A stretch of DNA of 23,880 nt from a virus: positions 1 through 23,880 of IMG/VR virus record IMGVR_UViG_3300028840_000875; one strand, 5' to 3'. A model generated the notes under the pieces. The model had not been told where the DNA came from. It saw only the letters and a program-made list of their open reading frames with translations, and searched no databases. The stretch's first letter is position 1; the number at the start of each line of letters is the position of its first letter. Positions 1 to 8,143 of the stretch are shown piece by piece. Both the position numbers and the translations under genes were made by a program.

Positions 1-1
1 G

Positions 2-859
2 GATTCTGAAGACAGCGTTAAGCCAGAGGGCATTATAGAAGTGAAAGCGAACGGGCGTATCGAGAAAGTGGATCTTTCAGATACGGAAAAAGTGAGCACA
101 CTCCTGTCCAAGGCATTTGGTGCGGATAAGGCGTTTCGTGAAAAAGCTAAGCTAGCTAAAGACTATGAAGCGTTGAAAGCCGAAGCAGAGGAAGCCACTA
201 ACACTGTTAATACACTCAAGCGTGTTGTAAATGACGAGGGTATTGATGGGTTACTTAAGCTCCTGCTCAACGACGAGGAAGCAGCTGATAAGTATTTCAA
301 GCATAAGCTTGATTTATACGAAGCATCTCCAGAGGAGAGAGAACGTAAAGAAGCTGTGGAAAAAGTGCGACGTCTTGAAAAGAAGATGGAGCGTGAAGAA
401 GCTGAGCGTAAGGAACGAGAGAAAAAGGCTAAGGAACTAGCTGAACATGAAGCTACGGCTCAATTTAAGCTACGTGCCTCCGATGTATATCATTCTACTA
501 AATTAGAGGGTGACACCAAAACTGTTAAGATGTTAAACACGCAAATTTGGAACGAAGCTATTCGTGAGCTTGATAGCAAACACGGAAGTGACGGAATGCT
601 TAAAGCCTCTAAACGAGAAATCGAAGCAGTGTTTAAGCAAATATCACAGGAAGTGAAAAGCGAATATCGTTCTACACAGAAGAAAGCTAAGGCTCAAGCC
701 ATAGGCAAAGCCAAGCAAAAAGCGGCTAAGAGTGTTGCAGCCGATGTTCGAGGTGGCGTAAAAGGAAGTAAGGGTAAGGATGCCCACGTTCAAGAGATAC
801 GCAATGCCGAGGATGAAGCATCACTAGCGAATGCGTTTAAGAAATTTTTCGGAGGCTAA
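2..859 (+). CDS. Scaffolding-like protein (5' end outside window)
   Basis: The frame is open from base 2 with no stop upstream of the first internal GTG (41), so the gene very probably begins before the window; 285 residues are visible. The chain is highly charged and almost entirely helix-forming, with long Lys/Glu/Arg runs in the middle (about residues 100-155 of the visible part) that predict a coiled coil, and an alanine/lysine-rich basic region near the C-terminus ending in Phe-Gly-Gly. It lies 55 bases upstream of the major capsid gene, the standard place of a phage scaffolding protein, which templates procapsid assembly and then leaves or is degraded. No protease motif is visible in the part present. 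The call rests on composition and position, not on a recognised family signature. Confidence 0.7.
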   Translation, partial: DSEDSVKPEGIIEVKANGRIEKVDLSDTEKVSTLLSKAFGADKAFREKAKLAKDYEALKAEAEEATNTVNTLKRVVNDEGIDGLLKLLLNDEEAADKYFKHKLDLYEASPEERERKEAVEKVRRLEKKMEREEAERKEREKKAKELAEHEATAQFKLRASDVYHSTKLEGDTKTVKMLNTQIWNEAIRELDSKHGSDGMLKASKREIEAVFKQISQEVKSEYRSTQKKAKAQAIGKAKQKAAKSVAADVRGGVKGSKGKDAHVQEIRNAEDEASLANAFKKFFGG

Positions 860-899
860 CAATAATGTTGGTCGCCGAGCAAGCCATTAATTAATTATA

Positions 900-907
900 A
901 AGGAGAT
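900..907 (+). promoter_or_regulatory. Strong ribosome binding site of the major capsid gene
   Basis: AAGGAGAT matches the consensus Shine-Dalgarno AAGGAGGT at seven of eight positions and lies seven bases before the ATG at 915. The 13 bases AGGAGATTTTTAT (901-913) recur exactly before the S74 spike gene at 6937. Confidence 0.8.
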
Positions 908-914
908 TTTTATC

Positions 915-2279
915 ATGGCAGTTACAGATTTTACTACATTGGGACTTCCCCAAATTGTTCAAGAGTATTTCCTAAAAGGATTAGTCCTCAACCTATCTTC
1001 AGATGCTACAGCATTTGAAATGATTAAGAAAAACAAAGTGAGTGTTCCTCCATCAAAAAGCTTAGAGTTTTACATTCAGTCAGGACGTGGCCCTGCTGGT
1101 GTTCAAATGGCAGCTGCTGGTGCTGGTGCTCTTCCAGGAGTTCATAGAGCTTCTGGTGCAAGAAGAAGTGCATTCTTCAAAACTTTAGATGCTACAATAG
1201 CTGTCAACTATGACGAGCTACGAAGAGCACAAGAGTCTAGCCAAAACAGATTTGGTGAGCCTCTAATGATTGAAATTGACAGCAAAAGACAAGAAGTTGC
1301 TAGATTAATTTCTAAGCAAGTATGGGCTGACGGAACTGGCGTTCTTGGAACAGTGGCTTCTTCTTCTGTTTCTTCTGGCCAAGCTTCTGTTGTTCTAACA
1401 GAAACTGCTGCTAATTTAACATGGGCTGGTACTATTGGTCAGTTTGACTATGACGACCTTCTTGTTTCTTGCAACCAAGACGGCACTGTTGTTTCTCCAA
1501 CACTCTCTTCTGGAACACACTATGCATGGAAAGTGATTTCTCGTGATAGAGATAACAACACTGTTGTTTTAGCTTCTGTAAACTCTGCTGGTACAGCACT
1601 CACTGTTACAGATACTGGCTTAACAGCTGAAGATGTATTCTACAGAGTTGGGCAATCTACCATTGCTGACCTTTCTTCAATTGCTGTTGACTATTCAACA
1701 CTTACAGAAAACCTAGTTGGTTTAGATACATTAGCTGCTGCTGATGGACGTCTTATCAACGGCATCACTATGAGTGGAGCTACCAAAGGAACAATTGTTG
1801 ATTGCTCTTCTAACGCATTGAATGTTTCTTACATTCAAAAACTTATGAGCAACATCAAAACTGAAGTGGGACAAAACGCTGCTAAATGGGACAATCTTGT
1901 TATGGCTCCAGAAGCCATCGACCTTCTAATCAATGAAAACGAAGGCAACCGCTTCTTCAATACATTTGAAGACCAAAAACGTGGTACTCGTTCTCTATTC
2001 TATCAACACAGAAACGATTCTCTTGAAATGATTTCTGACGAATACATTGCTAAGAATGTAGCTTATGCTATACCTAAAGCAAGATTTGACGGCGGACGTC
2101 AGCCTTTAGAGTTTGGATATTCTGAAGTTAAGATGATGGAAGTTGACGGAAAAGCATTCCAATTGAACATCTCTAGCGGTGCATATCAAAAACAATTAGT
2201 AGGCTTCATGGAAGGCTACATGGTTCTTTACAGTGCATTCCCTGCAACAATTGGTAAGTTGTCTGCATTTACACTTTAG
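915..2279 (+). CDS. Major capsid protein, HK97-fold type (probable)
   Basis: A 454-residue protein that would form the icosahedral shell. What is seen: a start with a near-perfect ribosome binding site, a scaffolding-like gene just upstream, and a strong terminator just downstream. The N-terminal third is mixed helix/strand with a basic patch after a Gly/Ala stretch (near residues 70-95), compatible with an HK97 N-arm and E-loop. A Ser/Thr/Val-rich, strand-forming middle (about 145-245) looks like an inserted surface domain, and the C-terminal part carries the long helix and closing strands expected of P- and A-domains (for example the Trp-Asp-Asn-Leu-Val-Met-Ala-Pro segment). Length and context fit capsid proteins of podoviruses. 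The fold is inferred and no maturation protease site is evident. Confidence 0.82.
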   Translation: MAVTDFTTLGLPQIVQEYFLKGLVLNLSSDATAFEMIKKNKVSVPPSKSLEFYIQSGRGPAGVQMAAAGAGALPGVHRASGARRSAFFKTLDATIAVNYDELRRAQESSQNRFGEPLMIEIDSKRQEVARLISKQVWADGTGVLGTVASSSVSSGQASVVLTETAANLTWAGTIGQFDYDDLLVSCNQDGTVVSPTLSSGTHYAWKVISRDRDNNTVVLASVNSAGTALTVTDTGLTAEDVFYRVGQSTIADLSSIAVDYSTLTENLVGLDTLAAADGRLINGITMSGATKGTIVDCSSNALNVSYIQKLMSNIKTEVGQNAAKWDNLVMAPEAIDLLINENEGNRFFNTFEDQKRGTRSLFYQHRNDSLEMISDEYIAKNVAYAIPKARFDGGRQPLEFGYSEVKMMEVDGKAFQLNISSGAYQKQLVGFMEGYMVLYSAFPATIGKLSAFTL

Positions 2280-2287
2280 TAGTGTAT

Positions 2288-2316
2288 TTGCAATTATACT
2301 TTGCATAGGGTATAAT
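2288..2316 (+). promoter_or_regulatory. Sigma-70-like promoter overlapping the capsid terminator
   Basis: TTGCAA (2288-2293, four of six matches to the -35 consensus) is followed after exactly 17 bases by a perfect -10 box TATAAT (2311-2316). The expected start at about 2322-2324 lies just inside the 5' arm of the terminator hairpin at 2320-2346. A transcript starting there would read into the head-fibre-like gene at 2403. This is a match by eye in A+T-rich DNA, so chance is possible. Confidence 0.5.
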
Positions 2317-2319
2317 ATT

Positions 2320-2355
2320 GGGGAGGCTAAATAGTTTAGTCTCCTCTTTTATTTT
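2320..2355 (+). terminator. Intrinsic terminator after the major capsid gene
   Basis: The arm GGGGAGGCTAAA (2320-2331), a three-base loop TAG and the arm TTTAGTCTCCTC (2335-2346) form a 12-pair stem with two G-T wobbles, followed by TTTTATTTT. This is a textbook intrinsic terminator and would set a high ratio of capsid mRNA over downstream genes. Confidence 0.9.
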
Positions 2356-2402
2356 AATAGGCAGAATTTTCTGTCGGGCACAATTCATGAAAGGAATTAA
2401 TT

Positions 2403-3116
2403 ATGAGCCTTTATTCTAAGACAATCAAAGACGAAAACATTGCACGTGCTCCCAGCAATCTTGCTAATAACAGGATTCCTGATACACACAAAGCAACATT
2501 AAAACTAGCAAGCCTTTACAGCAATGCAAGCTCTGGCTTATCTGCAACAGACCTACAAGGAGCTATTGATGAAATAGACTCTAGCGTTGATACTCTTCAA
2601 TCAGAAATGCTTGTTGAGCAAAGCAACGTTGATACTTTACAGGCTGAAATGCTTGTTGAGCAAAGCAATGTTGATGCTCTTCAAGCTCTTGATGCAGCAG
2701 CTGCTTCTGGTGCAGGATTCCGTAAGCTATATGCAAAAGCTATTGTAGATATGGATGAAGTGACACTTGGAAGTGACTATGTTGTAGATGTTAACATTCC
2801 AGACAATGCAATTATAACAAACGCATGGATTGACGTTACCACTACAGTGGCTGGTGACGTTGACGACACATTAACAATCGGTGTCGGTGTTGAGACAGTG
2901 TCTGCTGGCTCAGAAGACTTAGTGAACGCAATTGCTGTATCTGATGGCTCTAACGTATGGGACGCTGGCATCCAAGCTTGTATTCCTGTAGGAACAGCAG
3001 CAACAGCTATTAAGCTTACAGCTGAGAGAGATATCACAGTTGTTACAGTGGCTAATGGAAATGCCTCAGCTACTGGTGCTTTCGATGTTTATGTTGAATA
3101 TGTTCTTGGTGAATAA
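2403..3116 (+). CDS. Head fibre / capsid decoration-like protein
   Basis: 237 residues, directly after the capsid gene between two terminators. Residues about 40-95 form a coiled coil that includes a 14-residue (two-heptad) unit repeated in tandem at 62-75 and 76-89, with a partial third copy at 90-95. The motif before it (Thr-Asp-Leu-Gln-Gly-Ala-Ile-Asp-Glu) is of a kind often seen at the foot of phage fibre proteins. The C-terminal part (about 105-237) is strand-rich and Val/Thr/Ala-rich, with an Ile-Pro-Asp-Asn-Ala-Ile-Ile element and a Pro-Val-Gly-Thr-Ala-Ala-Thr-Ala element that I associate with small phage structural proteins. The architecture suggests a trimer: a helical stalk with a beta head. 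Its place beside the capsid gene favours a head fibre or decoration protein over a tail part, but this is inference. The start has only a moderate site (AAAGGAA, 2389-2395). Confidence 0.6.
   Translation: MSLYSKTIKDENIARAPSNLANNRIPDTHKATLKLASLYSNASSGLSATDLQGAIDEIDSSVDTLQSEMLVEQSNVDTLQAEMLVEQSNVDALQALDAAAASGAGFRKLYAKAIVDMDEVTLGSDYVVDVNIPDNAIITNAWIDVTTTVAGDVDDTLTIGVGVETVSAGSEDLVNAIAVSDGSNVWDAGIQACIPVGTAATAIKLTAERDITVVTVANGNASATGAFDVYVEYVLGE
2586..2687 (+). repeat. 42-bp tandem repeat, 2.4 copies, in the head-fibre-like gene
   Basis: Units at 2586-2627 and 2628-2669 plus a partial unit at 2670-2687, each starting GTTGAT. The two full units differ at only a few positions and encode the same 14-residue, two-heptad coiled-coil segment (one Ser/Ala change). 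In-frame gain or loss of units would change stalk length by fixed steps without disturbing the heptad phase. Confidence 0.9.
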
Positions 3117-3129
3117 TAACAACCCCCTG

Positions 3130-3170
3130 AAGAGACGTAGTATGTTATAGACATATTGCGTCTTTTTCTT
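3130..3170 (+). terminator. Intrinsic terminator after the head-fibre-like gene
   Basis: The arms AGACGTAGTATGT (3133-3145) and ACATATTGCGTCT (3151-3163) form 13 pairs with two G-T wobbles around a TATAG loop. Preceding A residues can pair with the following T run (TTTTCTT), giving the shape of a strong, possibly two-way, terminator. I see no convincing promoter between it and the fibre gene at 3187, so fibre expression may depend on read-through or an unrecognised promoter. Confidence 0.88.
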
Positions 3171-3186
3171 TAGTAAGAGGCAGCCC

Positions 3187-6100
3187 ATGTCAGATGAAAT
3201 AACGCCTTACTTAGGGCTTATTCTAAGTAGTGATTTGACACGAGAGTCAAAAATAAATCTAAGAAAGATAGACACAATAGCAGCTGTCTTTTACAATTCC
3301 CAGACAAGCGGAGCAGGACTTCGTTCAGCTGGTGATATTAATATTGTATCTGATGCCAGTGAATTAGGCGGTGGCGGCAATGGCCCCACAATAGAACTAG
3401 ACGTAGCAGGAAATGCTATAAATTTTGCAAGTGATGCAGCTGATTTAGCTATAGATTTTGGTGGAGCAACAGCAACAAGTTTGACAGTGCCATGGGCATT
3501 GTTGACGTTTGCAGATTCCTCTGTGCTAGACATATTAGATTATGTAACAGAGACACAATCACAAATAAATTCAAATACAAACGTAATAAGTGCAGCAGCA
3601 CATATTATCCGTACAGACAATCCTCATAGTGTAACAGCAGCTCAAGTAGATGCTTACACAATAGCTCAAGTAGATGCATTAATTGATGGAAGAGCTTCAG
3701 ATGCAGAACTAGCTGCACATGTTAATGACACAACAAATCCACACAGTGTTACAGCAGCACAAACAGGCGCATATCAAACCACGGAAGTGGATGCCTTATT
3801 ATTATTAAAAGCAAATAAGAGTGTAGTGGATAGCCACATTGCAGACACAAGTGTTCATGGTGTATCAGGCGATGTTGTTGGAACAACAGACACGCAAGTG
3901 CTTTCTAACAAGACAATAAATGCTTCTGTAAATACAATAAGTAATATAACAAACGATGAAATCAAATCAGACGCTGCTATTGACGGTACAAAAATCACCC
4001 CTGATTTTGGCAGTCAAGTTGTAAAAACAACGGGGTCTTTTCAGCTTTCTAATGGAACATGGACAACAGATATAAAACCAGCAGCTTCAGGACAAGCAGG
4101 GCATTTAACATTCTATTTCCCTTCAGCCGACGGAACAGCAGGACAAGTGCTCACTACGGATGGGGCAGGTAATTGGACATGGGCTTCTGTTATGACTAGT
4201 GTTCTTCCTGAAAACAATCTACGTGTAGGAGACGCTGGCGGGGCTGTAGCTATTGTTGATACAAGCTCTGTAGGGGATGTATTAGCTGATAGCGTAACAG
4301 GTCTTACAATCAAAGCTGGGGCTATTGTGAATGCTGATATAAATGCATCAGCAGCTATTGATGCTTCTAAAATAGGAGCAGGCAGTGTTAGTAATACAGA
4401 GTTTGGATATTTGGATGGTGTAACATCAAGTATTCAAACACAATTTGATGATATTTCTACAGCTACAGTGCCGTTAACAAAAACAGGCACGCCTACAACA
4501 TTAGATGTTATAGATGATGCAAATACATTCTTCCTCAGTGCGGGACTTGTATCAGGTGGGGGTATTACAACAGACGATGTTAATGACGAAGTAAGTATTG
4601 CCAACGGTGAAGTGTACATTCGTACAAGTGCAAGTCATACAGCAGAGCTGATATATACAACATTCACAGGCGGAACATTATCTATACCTGACGGAACTAC
4701 GAGATATGTTTATGTAGATTATAATGCAGGTTCCCCTAACGTCGGTGTAACAGACGATATCACGTCTATTCCTTGTCAAGATACGTGTGTGCTATATGTA
4801 TGTAGTAATTGGAATGGAAGCATTAGCCACACGGCGATTGGTAATTATTTAAATGACCATCAAGCAAAAGAAGCCAGAAAGAGTGCTGTTATAGCTTGGC
4901 TTGAGCATGGATATGGAGCAGCTCTTAGTAGCCCTTCCACAACAACAATAGCTTTAACAGCAGGTGGCTTCTATGTAGGACATGAGCTACAAACTACAGC
5001 GGCGTTTGATACAAGTGCAGCGGATACATTCACAGCAGCTTATAGAGATGGGCTTGGAGCATGGACGTATGTTGATAGCCAGACAGCCCTGTCTACAGCG
5101 AAATACGATGATGGGTCTGGTACATTAGCAGATTTAAACAACAACAAGTTCGGTGTGCATTGGGTGTATTTAGACATTAACACACCTGATAGATTGCTTT
5201 CTGTTTATGGAACAGCCGAATATCCAACACTAGCTGAAGCACAAGCGGCTGGTGTGCCTTCTGTTCTTCCTCCAGCAGCACAAGCATACTCTACAGCAAA
5301 GCTTGTAGGGAAAGTGATTGTTAAGCAAGGCGTTACAGATACACAAGATGTTCAGTCTCCATTTGAAGATGTTCTTGTTTCCTCTACACCAGTGACACAT
5401 AACAATTTAGCTGGACTTGATGTTGGTGATTATCAACATTTAACAGCGGCTCAAGATGCAAAACTAAATACAAATACATTGACAGCGGAACGTGTATTAA
5501 TAGCAGACGCTTCTGGATATGTGGCTACATCTGATATTACAACAACAGAGCTTGATTATTTAGACGGAGCTTCTTCTAATATACAAGCACAATTAGATGT
5601 ACTTGCAGCTGTTAATACGGATACATTAGAGCCTACAGGATTTGTAAATAGAACAGATTCTACACTATCGTTCGATAATGGTACAAGAACAGTGGCTATA
5701 ACACCTGCTGTAACATCCTTTGATTTCTACATACGAGGAACAAAATACACAAAATCCTCTGCACAATCAATTGTAATTCCTAACACAACAGATACTTACT
5801 ACGTGTATTTCGACAATACAGGAACATTACAATATTCTACGTCTGTACCTGATTTCACAAATACGTCGTTTGCAGCCCTCCTTTATTGGAATGCTACAAC
5901 AGGTGATTGGTTCTTAGGCGAAGAAAGACATGGCATTACAATGGACGGGGCTACACATGGGTATTTACATAATACTCGTGGAGCTGCCTATGCCAGCGGA
6001 CTTGCTGTTTCAGGATATAACACAGGAAGTGACACAGCAGCTGATATTGAATTTGATATTAGTGCAGGTGTCTTCTATGACGAAGATATTAGAAATACAC

Positions 6101-6906
6101 CAACAGGTCTTACAGCAGGAGATAATTGGCATAAGTGGTATAGAAGCGGGGCTGCTGGAGATTGGAAAAAAGACACAGCTACAAGCATTCCTACATTCTA
6201 TGATGGTGGGATAAATCGCCCGTTAATAAATATTCTCTCAGGAGGCGTGAGCTGGACACAAACTCCCGTAACAGCTAATTATTATTTTAATACATATGTT
6301 GTTGCCACGAATGAGGCTGACACTAATGGCTTAATATTATTATCAGGGCAAGAGGAATATAGTAGTCAAGCAGCAGCTGAGGCTGAGACAATCAGTGGGC
6401 TTTCTTTAGGGTCTCTTCCTTCTCCTGAGACAGTGCCTTTGTATCAGATAACATATCAATATAAGACAAGCTATACAAATAATGATGCTCGTGTAGTGAT
6501 TGCCTCTGTAACAGATTTAAGAAATACAGGTTCTCTTGGTGTATCGGCTACGCCTTCCAACAATCACGACGCTTTAGCAGGATTGCAAGGTGGGGCAGCT
6601 GGTGAGTATTTCCATTTAACAACAGCACAGCACACAAGCTTAGTGGGGAATTTACGCTACGAAGGAACATTCGATGCTACAACAAGTTGGGGAAGCTCGG
6701 CTGTAGGAGCAGATGGATTTACGTATTACACAATAACAATTACAGCAGCAACACATGGCCTCTCCTCTCCTGCAAGTGTATGTGTTTATGAAGACAGCAC
6801 AAATGAGCGTGTTTATTTAGACACATTCATAGACGAGAGCACAAAGGATGTTTCTTTCCGTGTGGAAGATGACTTCCGTTTTGCTGGTAATTACCGTATA
6901 ATTTGA
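3187..6906 (+). CDS. Long tail fibre protein
   Basis: 1239 residues, with start site AAGAGG (3175-3180) before the ATG. The N-terminus (Asn-Leu-Arg-Lys-Ile-Asp near residue 25) resembles virion-anchoring ends of phage fibres. Known fibre-type repeats are visible. An Asn-Pro-His-Ser-Val-Thr-Ala-Ala-Gln unit occurs at 145 and 184, within a 39-residue repeat. A Tyr-Leu-Asp-Gly...Ile-Gln-x-Gln unit occurs near 407 and 790. A His...Leu-Ala-Gly-Leu...His-Leu-Thr-x-Ala-Gln unit occurs at 738 and 1127. Between them are long Thr/Ser/Gly-rich beta segments with scattered aromatic residues. Such proteins are homotrimers that bind the host surface. There is no S74 or other chaperone domain at its own C-terminus; the last about 90 residues look like a compact beta domain. 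It heads a cassette of three fibre-like genes. Which part contacts the receptor cannot be told. Confidence 0.88.
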   Translation: MSDEITPYLGLILSSDLTRESKINLRKIDTIAAVFYNSQTSGAGLRSAGDINIVSDASELGGGGNGPTIELDVAGNAINFASDAADLAIDFGGATATSLTVPWALLTFADSSVLDILDYVTETQSQINSNTNVISAAAHIIRTDNPHSVTAAQVDAYTIAQVDALIDGRASDAELAAHVNDTTNPHSVTAAQTGAYQTTEVDALLLLKANKSVVDSHIADTSVHGVSGDVVGTTDTQVLSNKTINASVNTISNITNDEIKSDAAIDGTKITPDFGSQVVKTTGSFQLSNGTWTTDIKPAASGQAGHLTFYFPSADGTAGQVLTTDGAGNWTWASVMTSVLPENNLRVGDAGGAVAIVDTSSVGDVLADSVTGLTIKAGAIVNADINASAAIDASKIGAGSVSNTEFGYLDGVTSSIQTQFDDISTATVPLTKTGTPTTLDVIDDANTFFLSAGLVSGGGITTDDVNDEVSIANGEVYIRTSASHTAELIYTTFTGGTLSIPDGTTRYVYVDYNAGSPNVGVTDDITSIPCQDTCVLYVCSNWNGSISHTAIGNYLNDHQAKEARKSAVIAWLEHGYGAALSSPSTTTIALTAGGFYVGHELQTTAAFDTSAADTFTAAYRDGLGAWTYVDSQTALSTAKYDDGSGTLADLNNNKFGVHWVYLDINTPDRLLSVYGTAEYPTLAEAQAAGVPSVLPPAAQAYSTAKLVGKVIVKQGVTDTQDVQSPFEDVLVSSTPVTHNNLAGLDVGDYQHLTAAQDAKLNTNTLTAERVLIADASGYVATSDITTTELDYLDGASSNIQAQLDVLAAVNTDTLEPTGFVNRTDSTLSFDNGTRTVAITPAVTSFDFYIRGTKYTKSSAQSIVIPNTTDTYYVYFDNTGTLQYSTSVPDFTNTSFAALLYWNATTGDWFLGEERHGITMDGATHGYLHNTRGAAYASGLAVSGYNTGSDTAADIEFDISAGVFYDEDIRNTPTGLTAGDNWHKWYRSGAAGDWKKDTATSIPTFYDGGINRPLINILSGGVSWTQTPVTANYYFNTYVVATNEADTNGLILLSGQEEYSSQAAAEAETISGLSLGSLPSPETVPLYQITYQYKTSYTNNDARVVIASVTDLRNTGSLGVSATPSNNHDALAGLQGGAAGEYFHLTTAQHTSLVGNLRYEGTFDATTSWGSSAVGADGFTYYTITITAATHGLSSPASVCVYEDSTNERVYLDTFIDESTKDVSFRVEDDFRFAGNYRII
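3574..3850 (+). repeat. 39-residue (117-bp) fibre repeat
   Basis: Two clear copies of a unit containing His-x-x-x-Thr-x-Asn-Pro-His-Ser-Val-Thr-Ala-Ala-Gln start their Asn-Pro-His at bases 3619 and 3736, 117 bases apart. A degenerate third copy (His-Ile-Ala-Asp-Thr-Ser-Val-His-Gly-Val) follows. The outer boundaries given are approximate. The unit type is common in phage fibre shafts. Confidence 0.75.
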
Positions 6907-6936
6907 CAATAACACATACTACAGGAGATTTTTATA

Positions 6937-8142
6937 ATGGGCAAATTAACAGATAGAATAGCCCTTCCTCTGCTTCCTACAGGCACAGATAATGCCGTAG
7001 TGAAGTATAACGGAACCAGTGCTATACAAGAAAGCGGCGTAATAGTAGACGGAAGCGATAATGTTTCAGGGGTAGGGACATTCACAGCCACGGGACTGGT
7101 AAAAGGCTCATCTATACAAGGAACACTATATACAAGCGGACGTATTCCTAAATTCAGTACAGACGGATTGGTGGCTGATAGTGGCGTGTCTATTGATGCT
7201 TCTGATAATATTAGTGGAGTGGGAACGCTTGATTGCGGGGCTATAACGAGCACGAGCACAGGAACATTCACAAATACAATTACAGACGTTGTAAAGGTGA
7301 AAACAGGCTCAGGTTCGCTTGCTATTCAAAACAGCTCAGGAACAAGTCTTGCAAGCTTTGATGATAGCGGTTCTTGTAGAATTGGTTTATTGTCAGGTGC
7401 TAGTGCATTAAATATGAATGTAAGGACAGGGGAAATACAACTACAATCTACGCTAAATGATGTTGACCCATCCATTCGATTTATTACTGATAACGCTGCA
7501 AACAAAGCAAGAATACAATCTAATAGGAATAGAGTTAGCGGTTCAGGTTCAAGTTCCTGTGGTTTAGATTTTTATGCTTCCACGAGCGGTAGTGAGGTGC
7601 TTGCAGGTTCTTACACATTTGCAGGAGCTTGGACGCTTGGGGCCAGCAGTAGTGCAAGGCACTTCATCCAAGCCACAAATGTAGCTGGTCAAGAAATACT
7701 ATGGCTGACAAAACTAGGCGTAGCAGGAGGAACCACTTCGTCTTATTTCCAAGGATTTTTCCACGGTGCCACGGCAGAGGGCTACATATGGCATGATGGT
7801 TCTGGGAACATGACATTTGCAAATGCTTCAGATGAACGACTAAAAGAAAACTTCAGAGACTTTAATGCTTTAGAGTTAGTCGATGCTGTAAGTCCTAAAT
7901 TGTACGATTGGAAAGATGGAAAAGGGACAGATGTTATAGGATTTATTGCTCAGGACTTACAACAGACATTTCCTAAAAATGTTAACTACTTACCAAAGTC
8001 AAATCCAGAAGATGAAAACGAAGAGCAGTATTTAGGGATTAGTGAAAGCCAATTAACAGCAGTGTTGTGGAAGGCCGTCAAAGAGCTAAAAGCAGAGAAT
8101 AATAACTTAATAGCTCGTATAGAAGCATTGGAAAATAAATAA
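6937..8142 (+). CDS. Tail fibre/spike with C-terminal Peptidase_S74 intramolecular chaperone
   Basis: 401 residues. The C-terminus is a Peptidase_S74 (endosialidase-type) chaperone: Ser298-Asp-Glu-Arg-Leu-Lys303 is the family's Ser/Lys dyad motif (Ser and Lys five apart), followed by Gly-Phe-Ile-Ala-Gln-Asp and a terminal helix. In this family the domain guides trimer folding and then cuts itself off before the Ser, here leaving a mature part of about 297 residues. Residues 19-53 and 68-103 are two copies of a short beta module ending in Asp-Asn-(Val/Ile)-Ser-Gly-Val-Gly-Thr, and a related copy is in the gene at 8810. A Gly-Ala-Trp-Thr-Leu-Gly element precedes the chaperone. The leader AGGAGATTTTTAT (6923-6935) is identical to that of the capsid gene, suggesting good translation. 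No enzyme (depolymerase) domain is recognised. Confidence 0.93.
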   Translation: MGKLTDRIALPLLPTGTDNAVVKYNGTSAIQESGVIVDGSDNVSGVGTFTATGLVKGSSIQGTLYTSGRIPKFSTDGLVADSGVSIDASDNISGVGTLDCGAITSTSTGTFTNTITDVVKVKTGSGSLAIQNSSGTSLASFDDSGSCRIGLLSGASALNMNVRTGEIQLQSTLNDVDPSIRFITDNAANKARIQSNRNRVSGSGSSSCGLDFYASTSGSEVLAGSYTFAGAWTLGASSSARHFIQATNVAGQEILWLTKLGVAGGTTSSYFQGFFHGATAEGYIWHDGSGNMTFANASDERLKENFRDFNALELVDAVSPKLYDWKDGKGTDVIGFIAQDLQQTFPKNVNYLPKSNPEDENEEQYLGISESQLTAVLWKAVKELKAENNNLIARIEALENK

Positions 8143-8143
8143 C

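Noticed and set aside
41-43. GTG as the true start of the scaffolding-like gene
   Set aside because: The frame is open to the window edge and no good ribosome binding site stands before the GTG, so truncation by the window is more likely.
860-914. Promoter or terminator between scaffold and capsid genes
   Set aside because: Only a short A/T-rich palindrome (ATTAATTAAT) and the ribosome binding site are present; no spaced promoter boxes or stable stem.
3187-6906. Dominance of ACA as threonine codon as an adaptation to an ACA-cutting toxin (MazF type)
   Set aside because: The phage is rich in ACA rather than poor, and general preference for A-ending codons explains it.
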